A stretch of 16,898 bases of DNA from Methanobacteriota archaeon (GTDB lineage: Archaea; Halobacteriota; Methanosarcinia; Methanosarcinales; Methanosarcinaceae). The first letter of the stretch is position 1, and every line of letters begins with the position of its first letter. The notes under the pieces are model-generated. The model ran no database searches, had not been told where the DNA came from, and was given only the letters and a program-made list of their open reading frames with translations. This document shows, piece by piece, positions 7,999-14,440 of the stretch. The stretch spans positions 1 to 16,898 of the forward strand of contig JAUPKV010000480.1 in assembly GCA_030837265.1 (NCBI GenBank). The letters are read 5' to 3'. Both the position numbers and the translations under genes were made by a program.

Positions 7999-8046
7999 GA
8001 ACAACATCACAACAAAGCTCCGTTAAGGATGCTAATAATGTTGTTC
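7999..8046. promoter_or_regulatory. 9-base perfect inverted repeat upstream of the TrmB-type gene
   Basis: GAACAACAT at 7999-8007 and ATGTTGTTC at 8038-8046 are exact reverse complements separated by 30 bases. The pair lies between the divergent metallophosphoesterase and TrmB-type genes, upstream of likely TATA elements at about 8099-8108 and 8132-8140. It could be a split operator or a stem-loop. The TrmB-type protein encoded next door is an obvious candidate binder, by proximity only. Confidence 0.4.
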
Positions 8047-8160
8047 CAGCTATTATAACCTAAACATAAGAAGACGGTTATCCTAATAAGCTTTTTAAGT
8101 TATATTTATGAAGTGCAAGTGTATTCTTTAATTATATAAATTACCGGGAGTTAAAATTCA

Positions 8161-9012
8161 ATGCGAAATAAAAGGCTTCTCCAGGATATCGGACTGAACG
8201 CTTATGAAGCAGCTGCTTACCTGTCTCTTCTTAAATACGGAGTTTCCGAGGCGAATATCCTCTGCAGGGATGCAGAAGTGCCTTATGGGAAAATATACAC
8301 GGTACTTGAGGCGCTCGCAGGAAAGGGTTTTGTGGAAATCCAGGCGTCGAGGCCCAAGAAATTTCGGGCGGTTAATCCGGCTCTGGCTCTTGATTCTTTT
8401 TTTAATAAAAGGAAAATCGAATTTGAAAGGGAAATAGAGATCTTAAAAGGCTCTATCGAAGAAGCAAAACAATCGCTGGGATCCGTGCCTACTCAGAAGC
8501 TAAAAGACGAGGTTTTCTGGACCACCGCTATAACCGAATCCGAAATAGAAAAGTTTGTCCTCTCCATCTATGGGGAGGTAAGAAGGTCAGTACGTGTAAT
8601 CCCTCCAGCCTTAGGACTACCTATTGTTTCCAATTTATTGCCCGAGATTTTGAAAGCGCTTGACCGGGGGGTCAAAGTCAGGCTGTTAATCGCACCCCGT
8701 TATGTATCTCTTGCGCCGTTATTTCTATCGCAGAGTGAAGAAGCTCTCCACAAAATAATAAAAGGCATGGAGATCAGGGTTGTCCAGAACTGTGCTTCCT
8801 GTTTCGGAGTAGTCGACGACAGCGCAGTAGTACTATTCCAGCTCCACCCGAGGGACAAGGACCGCATCCTCTCGGTTGTAAAAATCTGGGACGCGGGCCT
8901 TGCAAAAAACCTGGGCGAGGAATTCGATTCCCTCTGGAACTGGGGAGAGCAGCTCGACCTTGAAAAGTTCAAAGAGGAAAAAGCATTCCGAGGTTCCGGA
9001 ATGGGTAAGTAA
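8161..9012 (+). CDS. TrmB family transcriptional regulator
   Basis: A 283-residue regulator. The N-terminal winged helix (res. 1-75) has the TrmB pattern: [20 protein letters not shown], then [20 protein letters not shown] and a wing running to FRAVNP. A charged helix (res. 82-107) would form the dimerising coiled coil. The C-terminal domain (about 115-265) includes [18 protein letters not shown] and [14 protein letters not shown] and looks like the effector-sensing domain of TrmB-like proteins. In archaea such proteins sense sugars or other metabolites; in Methanosarcina one member (MreA) regulates methanogenesis genes, but I cannot say this is that protein. GGAG at 8147-8150 lies 10 bases before the ATG. 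The 9-base inverted repeat upstream may be its own operator. The AhpD-like gene follows 71 bases downstream and could share its transcript. Confidence 0.88.
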   Translation: MRNKRLLQDIGLNAYEAAAYLSLLKYGVSEANILCRDAEVPYGKIYTVLEALAGKGFVEIQASRPKKFRAVNPALALDSFFNKRKIEFEREIEILKGSIEEAKQSLGSVPTQKLKDEVFWTTAITESEIEKFVLSIYGEVRRSVRVIPPALGLPIVSNLLPEILKALDRGVKVRLLIAPRYVSLAPLFLSQSEEALHKIIKGMEIRVVQNCASCFGVVDDSAVVLFQLHPRDKDRILSVVKIWDAGLAKNLGEEFDSLWNWGEQLDLEKFKEEKAFRGSGMGK

Positions 9013-9021
9013 TATACATAG

Positions 9022-9043
9022 AGATACAATATAGATACAATAT
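9022..9043. repeat. Perfect 11-base tandem repeat
   Basis: AGATACAATAT occurs twice head to tail at 9022-9032 and 9033-9043, just after the TrmB-type stop codon and upstream of the AhpD-like start. The period is one helical turn and each copy is TATA-like, so it may be a promoter element or the result of slippage. Ten of the 11 bases recur at 16544-16553, upstream of the last gene. Confidence 0.5.
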
Positions 9044-9083
9044 AGCTAACGTAAGCAGTTTTTCTGTAATGGGGGTTAAAAGA

Positions 9084-9569
9084 ATGGGAGAACAAAAGAA
9101 AGAAGAATTCAGGGGAGAACAGAAGGAAGAACAGAGTAAAGAATGTATGATGGGATTTGGAGGAGAGCAGCAGGAAGAAAAAAGGGAAGGACACCGCGGA
9201 GAACATCAAGGAGAACATAGAGAACTCGGACACGAAGAACTGCTGGAAAGCATGAGCAGAAAACTGGGTTTTACCCCTCACATCCTTGAGATCCTCGGTG
9301 AGCTTGACAGCGAATCTCTGAGAAGATACAACCGATGCGACAAAAAATTACTGTCCGACGGAGCCCTGCCTGCAAAGACCAAGATCCTGGCAGCTCTTGC
9401 AGTCGTAGCATCCAAACAGTGTGAAAGATGCTGTGTCGTGCAGATGCAAAGTGCACTCAATAACGGGGCCACCAAAGAAGAGATACTGGAACTTATGGAT
9501 GTTATTTTCATAACTTCGGGGGCTCCGGCTGTAGCGGCTTGTCGGGATGCATTGAAGATGCTTAAGTGA
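9084..9569 (+). CDS. AhpD-like/carboxymuconolactone decarboxylase family protein, atypical active site
   Basis: The first ~55 residues are extremely polar and low in complexity (Glu, Gln, Lys, Gly, His), with repeated GEQ/GEH triplets. From about res. 60 a CMD/AhpD-type helical domain follows: [18 protein letters not shown], then CERCC, then [15 protein letters not shown]. AhpD proteins use a redox CxxC with a Glu and a His as proton relay. Here the CxxC is present (C113, C116, numbered from the ATG at 9084), but the His position is Gln120 and the Glu position is Ile101, so peroxidase-partner chemistry of the AhpD kind is doubtful. I chose 9084 because GGGGGT at 9071-9076 pairs with the 16S tail (one G-U wobble) at 8-base spacing. 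The in-frame ATG at 9069 would add five residues. The polar N-terminal extension is unusual and might bind metal. Confidence 0.8.
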   Translation: MGEQKKEEFRGEQKEEQSKECMMGFGGEQQEEKREGHRGEHQGEHRELGHEELLESMSRKLGFTPHILEILGELDSESLRRYNRCDKKLLSDGALPAKTKILAALAVVASKQCERCCVVQMQSALNNGATKEEILELMDVIFITSGAPAVAACRDALKMLK

Positions 9570-10039
9570 CCTTCAAACTATTTCAATATTTAAAATATTT
9601 TAATTAAGTAAAATAGAAGTGAAAAAGATATCTTAACATTTATAAATTCAATTTTTTAACCAGTTATTCATTTTCTTTTTAATCAAACACACATAGTTCA
9701 CCTTACTAAAATAACAAGTTAGTTCTCCAGTACGCTCGTATGCGCAAAAATGTTTTGTGAAAACTGAATGATTAAAGTTTAGAACTCTTATATAACTCCT
9801 TTATCTGTTTAATTACTTCAGTAATGCCTTTTTTCCAAATTAAGGATTGTTTAACATTGCACAATGTCCTTTAATATAAATTTAGATTCGAATACCTGAA
9901 CAAATCTAGATAAATTATTCTAAAAATTTAACTCATAGAAGTCGAGATTAATAATTGATTTATTCGTTAATATCACCAATTGATGATTTCTACAAATGAC
10001 TGAAGATCCGATATAACAATTAAGGAGATAACGCTAAAC
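9570..10039. other. 470-base AT-rich intergenic region
   Basis: No convincing gene was seen. A short inverted repeat ACATTG-CA-CAATGT lies at 9854-9867. A minus-strand open stretch at 9772-9870 (32 codons, including WKKGITEVIKQIKELYK) reads like the end of a protein but has no start or recognisable family. The right end holds the methyltransferase control signals: a TATA-like GATATAAC at about 10010-10016 and AAGGAG at 10022-10027. Confidence 0.4.
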
Positions 10040-10762
10040 ATGGATAATAAAGAAGGATGGCTAAACCCCGAAGCCGCTGAAAACTATGCTCGAACAGTTG
10101 ATTTAATAGTACCTCAAAGGAAAGAAATACTATCAATTATTTCGAGGCTTGCAATCGAATTAGGTTCCGAAAATCCTGAAATAATCGATCTGGGCTGCGG
10201 ACTGGGAGATGTGACCGCTGAGATTGTAAAACTAAAGCCGGATGTCAAGGTTCTCATGGTCGATTTTTCCGACGAGATGATACGACGGAGTGGTGAAAGG
10301 TTCGGGGCTAATAAAAATATAAGTGTATTGAAACGCGATTTGAATCTGGGAATTTCAGGCATAACCGGTGAGAGAGAATTTGATGCTGTTGTGTCCTGTT
10401 TCGCTTTACATCACATGGAGTTTGAGCACAGGATCAAACTATATTCCGAGATACATGCGGTTCTGAAAGAAGGAGGTTTGTTTATAAATGGAGATCTTTT
10501 CAAGGAAGATTCTCCGATTATTGATGAATGGGAATATGATCAAAATATGGCTTCTTTGCTCTTAGTTCTGAAAGAGAAGCTTGGACAGGACTGGACATTT
10601 GATGAACTGAAGCTTAACAGGCTTGAACATGGTAAAAAGATGGGTGATAAACCCGGAACGATCTGGGATATGTTCCGTGATATGAAGGCGGCAGGATTCG
10701 GATATGTGGATTGCGTATGGAAGTTCCGCAATCTCGCCATAATGGCTGCAAGCAAAATCTAA
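10040..10762 (+). CDS. Class I SAM-dependent methyltransferase
   Basis: A 240-residue soluble protein with a complete Rossmann methyltransferase core: motif I EIIDLGCGLG (res. 47-56), the acidic end of strand 2 in VLMVDFSDEM (71-80), VLKRDLNLG (96-104), motif IV FDAVVSCFALHHM (114-126) and LKEGGLFINGD (142-152). The last third (EWEYDQNMASLLL to AIMAASKI) probably forms the substrate cap. Its layout is that of the broad Methyltransf_11/25 group, which covers small molecules as well as lipids and quinones, so the substrate cannot be told. AAGGAG lies 12 bases before the ATG, a little far. A PcaC-like gene follows 145 bases downstream with its own strong ribosome site; a shared transcript is possible. 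Confidence 0.88.
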   Translation: MDNKEGWLNPEAAENYARTVDLIVPQRKEILSIISRLAIELGSENPEIIDLGCGLGDVTAEIVKLKPDVKVLMVDFSDEMIRRSGERFGANKNISVLKRDLNLGISGITGEREFDAVVSCFALHHMEFEHRIKLYSEIHAVLKEGGLFINGDLFKEDSPIIDEWEYDQNMASLLLVLKEKLGQDWTFDELKLNRLEHGKKMGDKPGTIWDMFRDMKAAGFGYVDCVWKFRNLAIMAASKI

Positions 10763-10907
10763 GAGGCTGTTTAAATTCGGGTACTATGAAATTGATGGGT
10801 GTTGGCAATTTATAGGCTTAACTGCAGATGAAAAATACCTTGGCTTCTGTTAGCTTTACAGTTCTTTTGCGAAGATCAAAGAATAAATTTGGAATTGGAG
10901 GTTTCTT

Positions 10908-11297
10908 ATGAGTACTGACCGTTTTGAACGAGGCATGAAAAAGCTAAAGGAAATTGACGGTGAAGCGGGAGAAAATGTCATTGAGAGTTTAAAGGATATA
11001 GCTCCCGATTTAGCGCAATATACCATAGAATTTCCGTTTGGTGATATATACTCACGTCCGGGGCTTGACCTTAAATCAAGGGAAATAGCAGTGGTTGCTG
11101 CACTTACAGCTCTTGGTACTGCTTACCCGCAGCTGAAAGTCCATATTCATGGTGCTTTGAATGTGGGATGTTCTCGTACCGAAGTTGTTGAGGTTATCAT
11201 TCAGATGGCAGTCTATGCTGGATTTCCCGCGGCGCTTAACGGTATGAGTGCAGCGAAAGAAGTGTTTAAAGAGCGGGATGAGAAAGGGCTAAGCTAA
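10908..11297 (+). CDS. Carboxymuconolactone decarboxylase family protein (PcaC-type)
   Basis: 129 residues, the normal length for a single-domain CMD protein. Family features in order: [20 protein letters not shown] (res. 46-65), the LALG-type turn as [12 protein letters not shown] (65-76), the His pair [11 protein letters not shown] (79-89), then [20 protein letters not shown] (91-110). It has no CxxC, so it belongs with the PcaC/decarboxylase branch, not the redox AhpD branch. A beta-ketoadipate pathway would be odd in a methanogen, so the real reaction is probably different and unknown. GGAGGT lies 6-7 bases before the ATG, among the best ribosome sites in this window. It is the second CMD-fold gene within 2 kb, on the other side of the methyltransferase gene. 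Confidence 0.88.
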   Translation: MSTDRFERGMKKLKEIDGEAGENVIESLKDIAPDLAQYTIEFPFGDIYSRPGLDLKSREIAVVAALTALGTAYPQLKVHIHGALNVGCSRTEVVEVIIQMAVYAGFPAALNGMSAAKEVFKERDEKGLS

Positions 11298-11415
11298 TCC
11301 GTATATTAATTGAAGAATCAGGTAATGTGAAGTCTACAAGGGTTATTGGCTTTTTCTCGCAGCAGTCGAGCTTATGAATTATCCATCCCTCATAGACAAG
11401 ACAGTACTTAAAATT

Positions 11416-11739
11416 TTATTCTATATCGCAGATATTACATTCTTCGCAGTTGTCGCAGGTGCCGGATTCGGCATTTTGTATTATAAAATTCTTACCTTTT
11501 TCGTCAGCTACGAAATCAATACTACCGTCGGAAAAGCCAGCTGCCACATCTTTATCCATGACGATTTTGATACCATTGTTTTCCATGGTTACATCATAAT
11601 CATTAATATCATCTGCAACTGCTAATCCATATTGAGCATCTGCGCTTGATCCGGTTATATAGATCCTTATAGCAGGCTGTGACTCATTTTTTAACAAGGT
11701 TTTAAGCTCTGCGGCAGCTTTATCAGTTATTTCTATCAT
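11416..11739 (-). CDS. HesB/IscA-like protein with a four-cysteine tail
   Basis: A 107-residue protein with the HesB/IscA layout: MIEITDKAAAELKTLLKN, AIRIYITGSSADAQYGLAVA, NGIKIVMDKDVAAGF, SIDFVADEKGKNFIIQN. A-type Fe-S carriers use one Cys in the middle and a C-terminal CxC. Here the middle position (around res. 33-35, Ala-Asp) has no Cys, and the tail instead reads CDNCEECNIC, with C95, C98, C101 and C104 in a strict CX2CX2CX2C spacing. Some HesB-related proteins carry selenocysteine or altered Cys sets, so this is a divergent branch. It may bind a cluster or metal through the tail alone. GGGGG at about 11748-11752 lies 8 bases before the ATG. It is convergent with the PcaC-type gene (118-base gap), with its own promoter in the AT-rich region to its right. 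Confidence 0.82.
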   Translation of the reverse strand: MIEITDKAAAELKTLLKNESQPAIRIYITGSSADAQYGLAVADDINDYDVTMENNGIKIVMDKDVAAGFSDGSIDFVADEKGKNFIIQNAESGTCDNCEECNICDIE

Positions 11740-11981
11740 TAGAATATCCCCCGAATTAAATCAAAACTCAAACTTAGATGTATTACGTTGTTTCTTTATT
11801 TGCGACAAAGAATATAACATGTTAAGAAATATATTTAAGAAACGAATATGTGTTAAAAAAAGGTTAAACATTGCCAAGTAAGTAAATTTTAAAAAATCAA
11901 TTGCAATTTACACACGTGTTAATATATAATATTTTTACTAATTAATCTATAAGCTGAAAGAAAGTCCCTCTTTTTTTACAG

Positions 11982-12761
11982 TTACAGGATCTCAATTGAA
12001 TTTTCTTTATAATACGCAAAAAGATCTTCTCCCCATTTAATAGACTCCTGATCGAAACCTACCAGGTCAGTTCCAGGATCGTAAGTTCCGTTTTCGAAAC
12101 AGAGAGAAAGTGAAAAGAAATGGTCTGTCACTCCAAAAGAAATATTTGAATCATTGGTCACATAAAAATTTGTGTGCTCATATTTAATGAATTCCCCAAA
12201 CTCGGCCATATATTCGCGTTTAACTTGTAAAAAAACTTTTGAGGTAACGATAATGGAAACAGGAATATTTTTACGAGCCAATCCCAGGAACATTTGTGGG
12301 AAATTTGGGAGGAATATTGAAGCTAACCCTGCAAAATGCGTAGAGGACATTACATTTTCTATAAATGACTGATGAGAAGTATAGATGTATTCATTTTCAT
12401 CTTTAATAATTCTGCAATCTTTTAATTCTTTGATCCTGCATAATAGTGTTTCAGGAATTTTTTCCAGATCATGATTTCTCCAGAAATCTTCGTTTGCTTC
12501 TATAGATGCAAGGGTGTCCAGAAAGGGTTTGTAATGTAAAGCTGCGATCTTTCCCATAGAGGATAACTGATACAGTTCTTCCTGTTTGAGGATCATGTTG
12601 ACATTTTCCATTTCTCTTAAGCGAGGTAGTACTTCGGTTGATGTCAGGTTAAAATAGGTTTTGATTTCGGACAGAGTTTTGGGGCTTTCCTCAAGCAGAA
12701 ACATAATTTCTTTTCGCCTTTCGGAAAACGTTAGAGCGCTGAGAAGTCCTTCTGATTTCAC
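11982..12761 (-). CDS. FilR1-type winged-helix regulator (COG4742)
   Basis: A 259-residue regulator with an N-terminal winged helix (about res. 12-75: ERRKEIMFLLEESPKTLSEI, recognition part STEVLPRLREMENVNMI, wing YQLSSMGKIAA). The C-terminal domain (about 130-255) has the FilR1/DUF1724 signature: a YTSHQSFIENV start, then DHFFSLSLCFENGTYDPG and IKWGEDLFAYYKENS. The family is largely confined to methanogens, and FilR1 itself is linked to control of filament formation and methanogenesis in Methanosaeta. The start is a GTG at 12759-12761 without a strong ribosome site. It is divergent from the Ig-repeat/ABC operon; the 275-base gap holds two matching inverted repeats, so autoregulation plus control of that operon is the simplest reading, by inference. 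Confidence 0.88.
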   Translation of the reverse strand: MKSEGLLSALTFSERRKEIMFLLEESPKTLSEIKTYFNLTSTEVLPRLREMENVNMILKQEELYQLSSMGKIAALHYKPFLDTLASIEANEDFWRNHDLEKIPETLLCRIKELKDCRIIKDENEYIYTSHQSFIENVMSSTHFAGLASIFLPNFPQMFLGLARKNIPVSIIVTSKVFLQVKREYMAEFGEFIKYEHTNFYVTNDSNISFGVTDHFFSLSLCFENGTYDPGTDLVGFDQESIKWGEDLFAYYKENSIEIL

Positions 12762-12833
12762 TTTATCAATCCATTATTTTAAATTTTTCTGACAATTCAA
12801 GTTTAATATTATTTTTTAGTCGATATATTGAAT

Positions 12834-12854
12834 TAAAGTGAAAGTTACACTTTA
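12834..12854. promoter_or_regulatory. Operator-like inverted repeat, 7-7-7, on the regulator side
   Basis: TAAAGTG at 12834-12840 and CACTTTA at 12848-12854 are perfect reverse complements with a 7-base spacer. The site lies about 73-93 bases upstream of the FilR1-type GTG start, in its probable promoter region. Its geometry is identical to the site at 12972-12992. Confidence 0.45.
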
Positions 12855-12971
12855 GTATCTGTTTTAGGTAATAAAGATATTCAATGTAAATTCTTATTTT
12901 AGCAAAGAAACGTAAAACTTTTTCGTTTTTAGTTGAGAATTATGACAGTTTTAGATGACAAAACCTGCAAA

Positions 12972-12992
12972 TACAACCTATTCCTGGTTGTA
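12972..12992. promoter_or_regulatory. Operator-like inverted repeat, 7-7-7, on the operon side
   Basis: TACAACC at 12972-12978 and GGTTGTA at 12986-12992 are perfect reverse complements with a 7-base spacer. The site ends about 16 bases before a TATA-like TTATAAG at 13008-13014 and 44 bases before the ATG at 13037. That suits an activator or a repressor of the Ig-repeat/ABC operon. Confidence 0.5.
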
Positions 12993-13036
12993 AATACAGT
13001 GCAATCGTTATAAGTTCGAAATGCTGATCTTTATAT

Positions 13037-14407
13037 ATGACTCTCATCTATCCGGAAGAAAATTCCGGCGCCGGGAAGAACAAACACAAAAGAGTGAAGA
13101 AGGTTCTTGCAGTTATTTTCCCCTTTGCTTTTACTGTGCTGATAATAGCAGTTTTCCTGATAGGTATAAGCTCTGCAGCTGTATCTTCTGCAGCTGTATC
13201 TACTGCAAACTCATCTTCAGGAAATACTGAAAGTGTAGTATATGGAAGTACTCACCTTGTAGTAGAAGTTTCTGAGATTACCCCAAATCCTGCAAGGCCA
13301 GGAGAAGACCTGTTTATAAAAGTTAATGTGGAAAACATCGGAGACGAACCCGCTCAAAACGTAAATGTAGGGATCGAAGAGCTTTATCCTTTTACTTTTA
13401 AGTACAGTACCTCAGGGATATATGGTTCCGGTACGAACACGGAACGTACTTTTCAAATCGAACAAATACAACAGCGGTCGAAGGTTGAAATAGATTTTCA
13501 TTTTTCAGTAGATGCAAAAGCTGATTCGGGGGACCGCCAGCTTGAGTTTACTTTGAAAGATCGTAGCGGGACAAGCCTCTCCAAACGAATCCCTATTCGT
13601 ATAGAAGGGAACCCTGACCTCGTACTAATAGGAACTACGATTTTGCCAATAAACGGAAACAGTGGAGATAACATAAGTAATACCATTTCTGCGGCTCTCA
13701 CTCCCGGACAGGAGTTATATCTAAGGACGGTAGTTAAGAATGCAGGTAACGGGAATGCGAAAAATGTAAGGGTAACGCTTAACCTTAATGGCTCTTCACC
13801 TTTGATTTCACTGGAAGATAATGTCTGCTTTTTTGAACACTTAGGCGCAGGCAGCTCCGAGAATTTATCATTCAAGCTCCTACTCGGCAGCAATGCTGAG
13901 GTACAGCCTTACAAGATTCCACTGCGTGTAACAGCTTCCAATGATGCGGGGACCTTCCAGATAGACAAAGCTCAGGAGATTGGGATTAATGTGCTCAACA
14001 GGGCAAAAATCGACATTTCAAGCCTTAAATTTGACCCTGAAGTCCCTGTGAAAGGGCAGAGTGTATCCATGACTGTACGGCTTGAAAACGTAGGAGATGG
14101 AGAAGCGCGTTTTGTCAAAGCCCACATTGAAGGGTTTGAAGGTTCCGGAAGTGCCGGAGCTTTTATCGGACGCCTGAAAAAGAACGATGATGCTCCTGCA
14201 GTCTTTACTTTTATCCCTGAAAAGACAGGAAAACAGGCAGCAACTCTTGTGGTGGAATATGAGGATGATTTTGGGAATCACCAGCTCCGCGAGGATCTCT
14301 CTTTCAACGTGAACAGCCAGACCGGAAATATTCTCCCGTTAATTCTGGGAGCTGCTATTATTCTTGCAGCAGTGGTCTTCTATCTGAAAAAGAAAGGTAA
14401 GATTTGA
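13037..14407 (+). CDS. Secreted, membrane-anchored CARDB/COG1361-like protein of an ABC operon
   Basis: 456 residues from the ATG at 13037. A signal sequence (basic KHKRVKK, then hydrophobic VLAVIFPFAFTVLIIAVFLI, ending near SSAAVS) is followed by three Ig-like repeats, each marked by a turn: VENIGDEPAQNVNV (res. ~98-111), VKNAGNGNAKNVRV (~233-246) and LENVGDGEARFVKA (~349-362). A C-terminal membrane helix (ILPLILGAAIILAAVVFYL, 432-450) with a KKKGK tail anchors it. This is the CARDB/NEW3-like architecture common in archaeal surface proteins. Gene order with a MacB-type permease and ATPase suggests it is the extracytoplasmic partner of that transporter. The start is uncertain: a GTG at 13094 gives a classic MKKVLAV signal peptide, and the TTTATATA at 13030-13036 would then be its TATA box, while TTATAAG at 13008-13014 would fit a leaderless start at 13037. 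Confidence 0.85.
   Translation: MTLIYPEENSGAGKNKHKRVKKVLAVIFPFAFTVLIIAVFLIGISSAAVSSAAVSTANSSSGNTESVVYGSTHLVVEVSEITPNPARPGEDLFIKVNVENIGDEPAQNVNVGIEELYPFTFKYSTSGIYGSGTNTERTFQIEQIQQRSKVEIDFHFSVDAKADSGDRQLEFTLKDRSGTSLSKRIPIRIEGNPDLVLIGTTILPINGNSGDNISNTISAALTPGQELYLRTVVKNAGNGNAKNVRVTLNLNGSSPLISLEDNVCFFEHLGAGSSENLSFKLLLGSNAEVQPYKIPLRVTASNDAGTFQIDKAQEIGINVLNRAKIDISSLKFDPEVPVKGQSVSMTVRLENVGDGEARFVKAHIEGFEGSGSAGAFIGRLKKNDDAPAVFTFIPEKTGKQAATLVVEYEDDFGNHQLREDLSFNVNSQTGNILPLILGAAIILAAVVFYLKKKGKI
13172..13201. repeat. 15-base tandem duplication inside the signal region
   Basis: Two perfect copies of TCTGCAGCTGTATCT encode SAAVS twice, right at the predicted signal-peptide cleavage zone of the Ig-repeat protein, followed by a partial third copy (ACTGC). 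Such in-frame repeats can grow or shrink by slippage without breaking the gene. Confidence 0.7.
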
Positions 14408-14440
14408 TAAAATATGGTAGGATGCTGAAAGGTGCTTAAT

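Noticed and set aside
8700..9281. Minus-strand open frame (193 codons)
   Set aside because: It crosses two well-supported plus-strand genes. Its Phe/Ser/Leu-rich translation simply mirrors the Glu/Lys-rich head of the AhpD-like gene.
9854..9867. Inverted repeat ACATTG-CA-CAATGT
   Set aside because: Six-base arms in AT-rich DNA about 170 bases from the nearest start are too weak to call an operator.
9772..9870. Minus-strand 32-codon stretch reading like the end of a protein (WKKGITEVIKQIKELYK)
   Set aside because: There is no start codon context, it is bounded by a stop immediately upstream, and no family is recognisable. It could be a gene remnant but AT-rich chance is as likely.
11374..11625. 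Plus-strand open frame (83 codons) with a hydrophobic translation
   Set aside because: It overlaps the HesB-like gene in antisense. The minus-strand protein has a clear fold signature and a ribosome site.
13498..13893. Minus-strand open frame (131 codons)
   Set aside because: Antisense to the Ig-repeat protein, with no start context or recognisable motifs.
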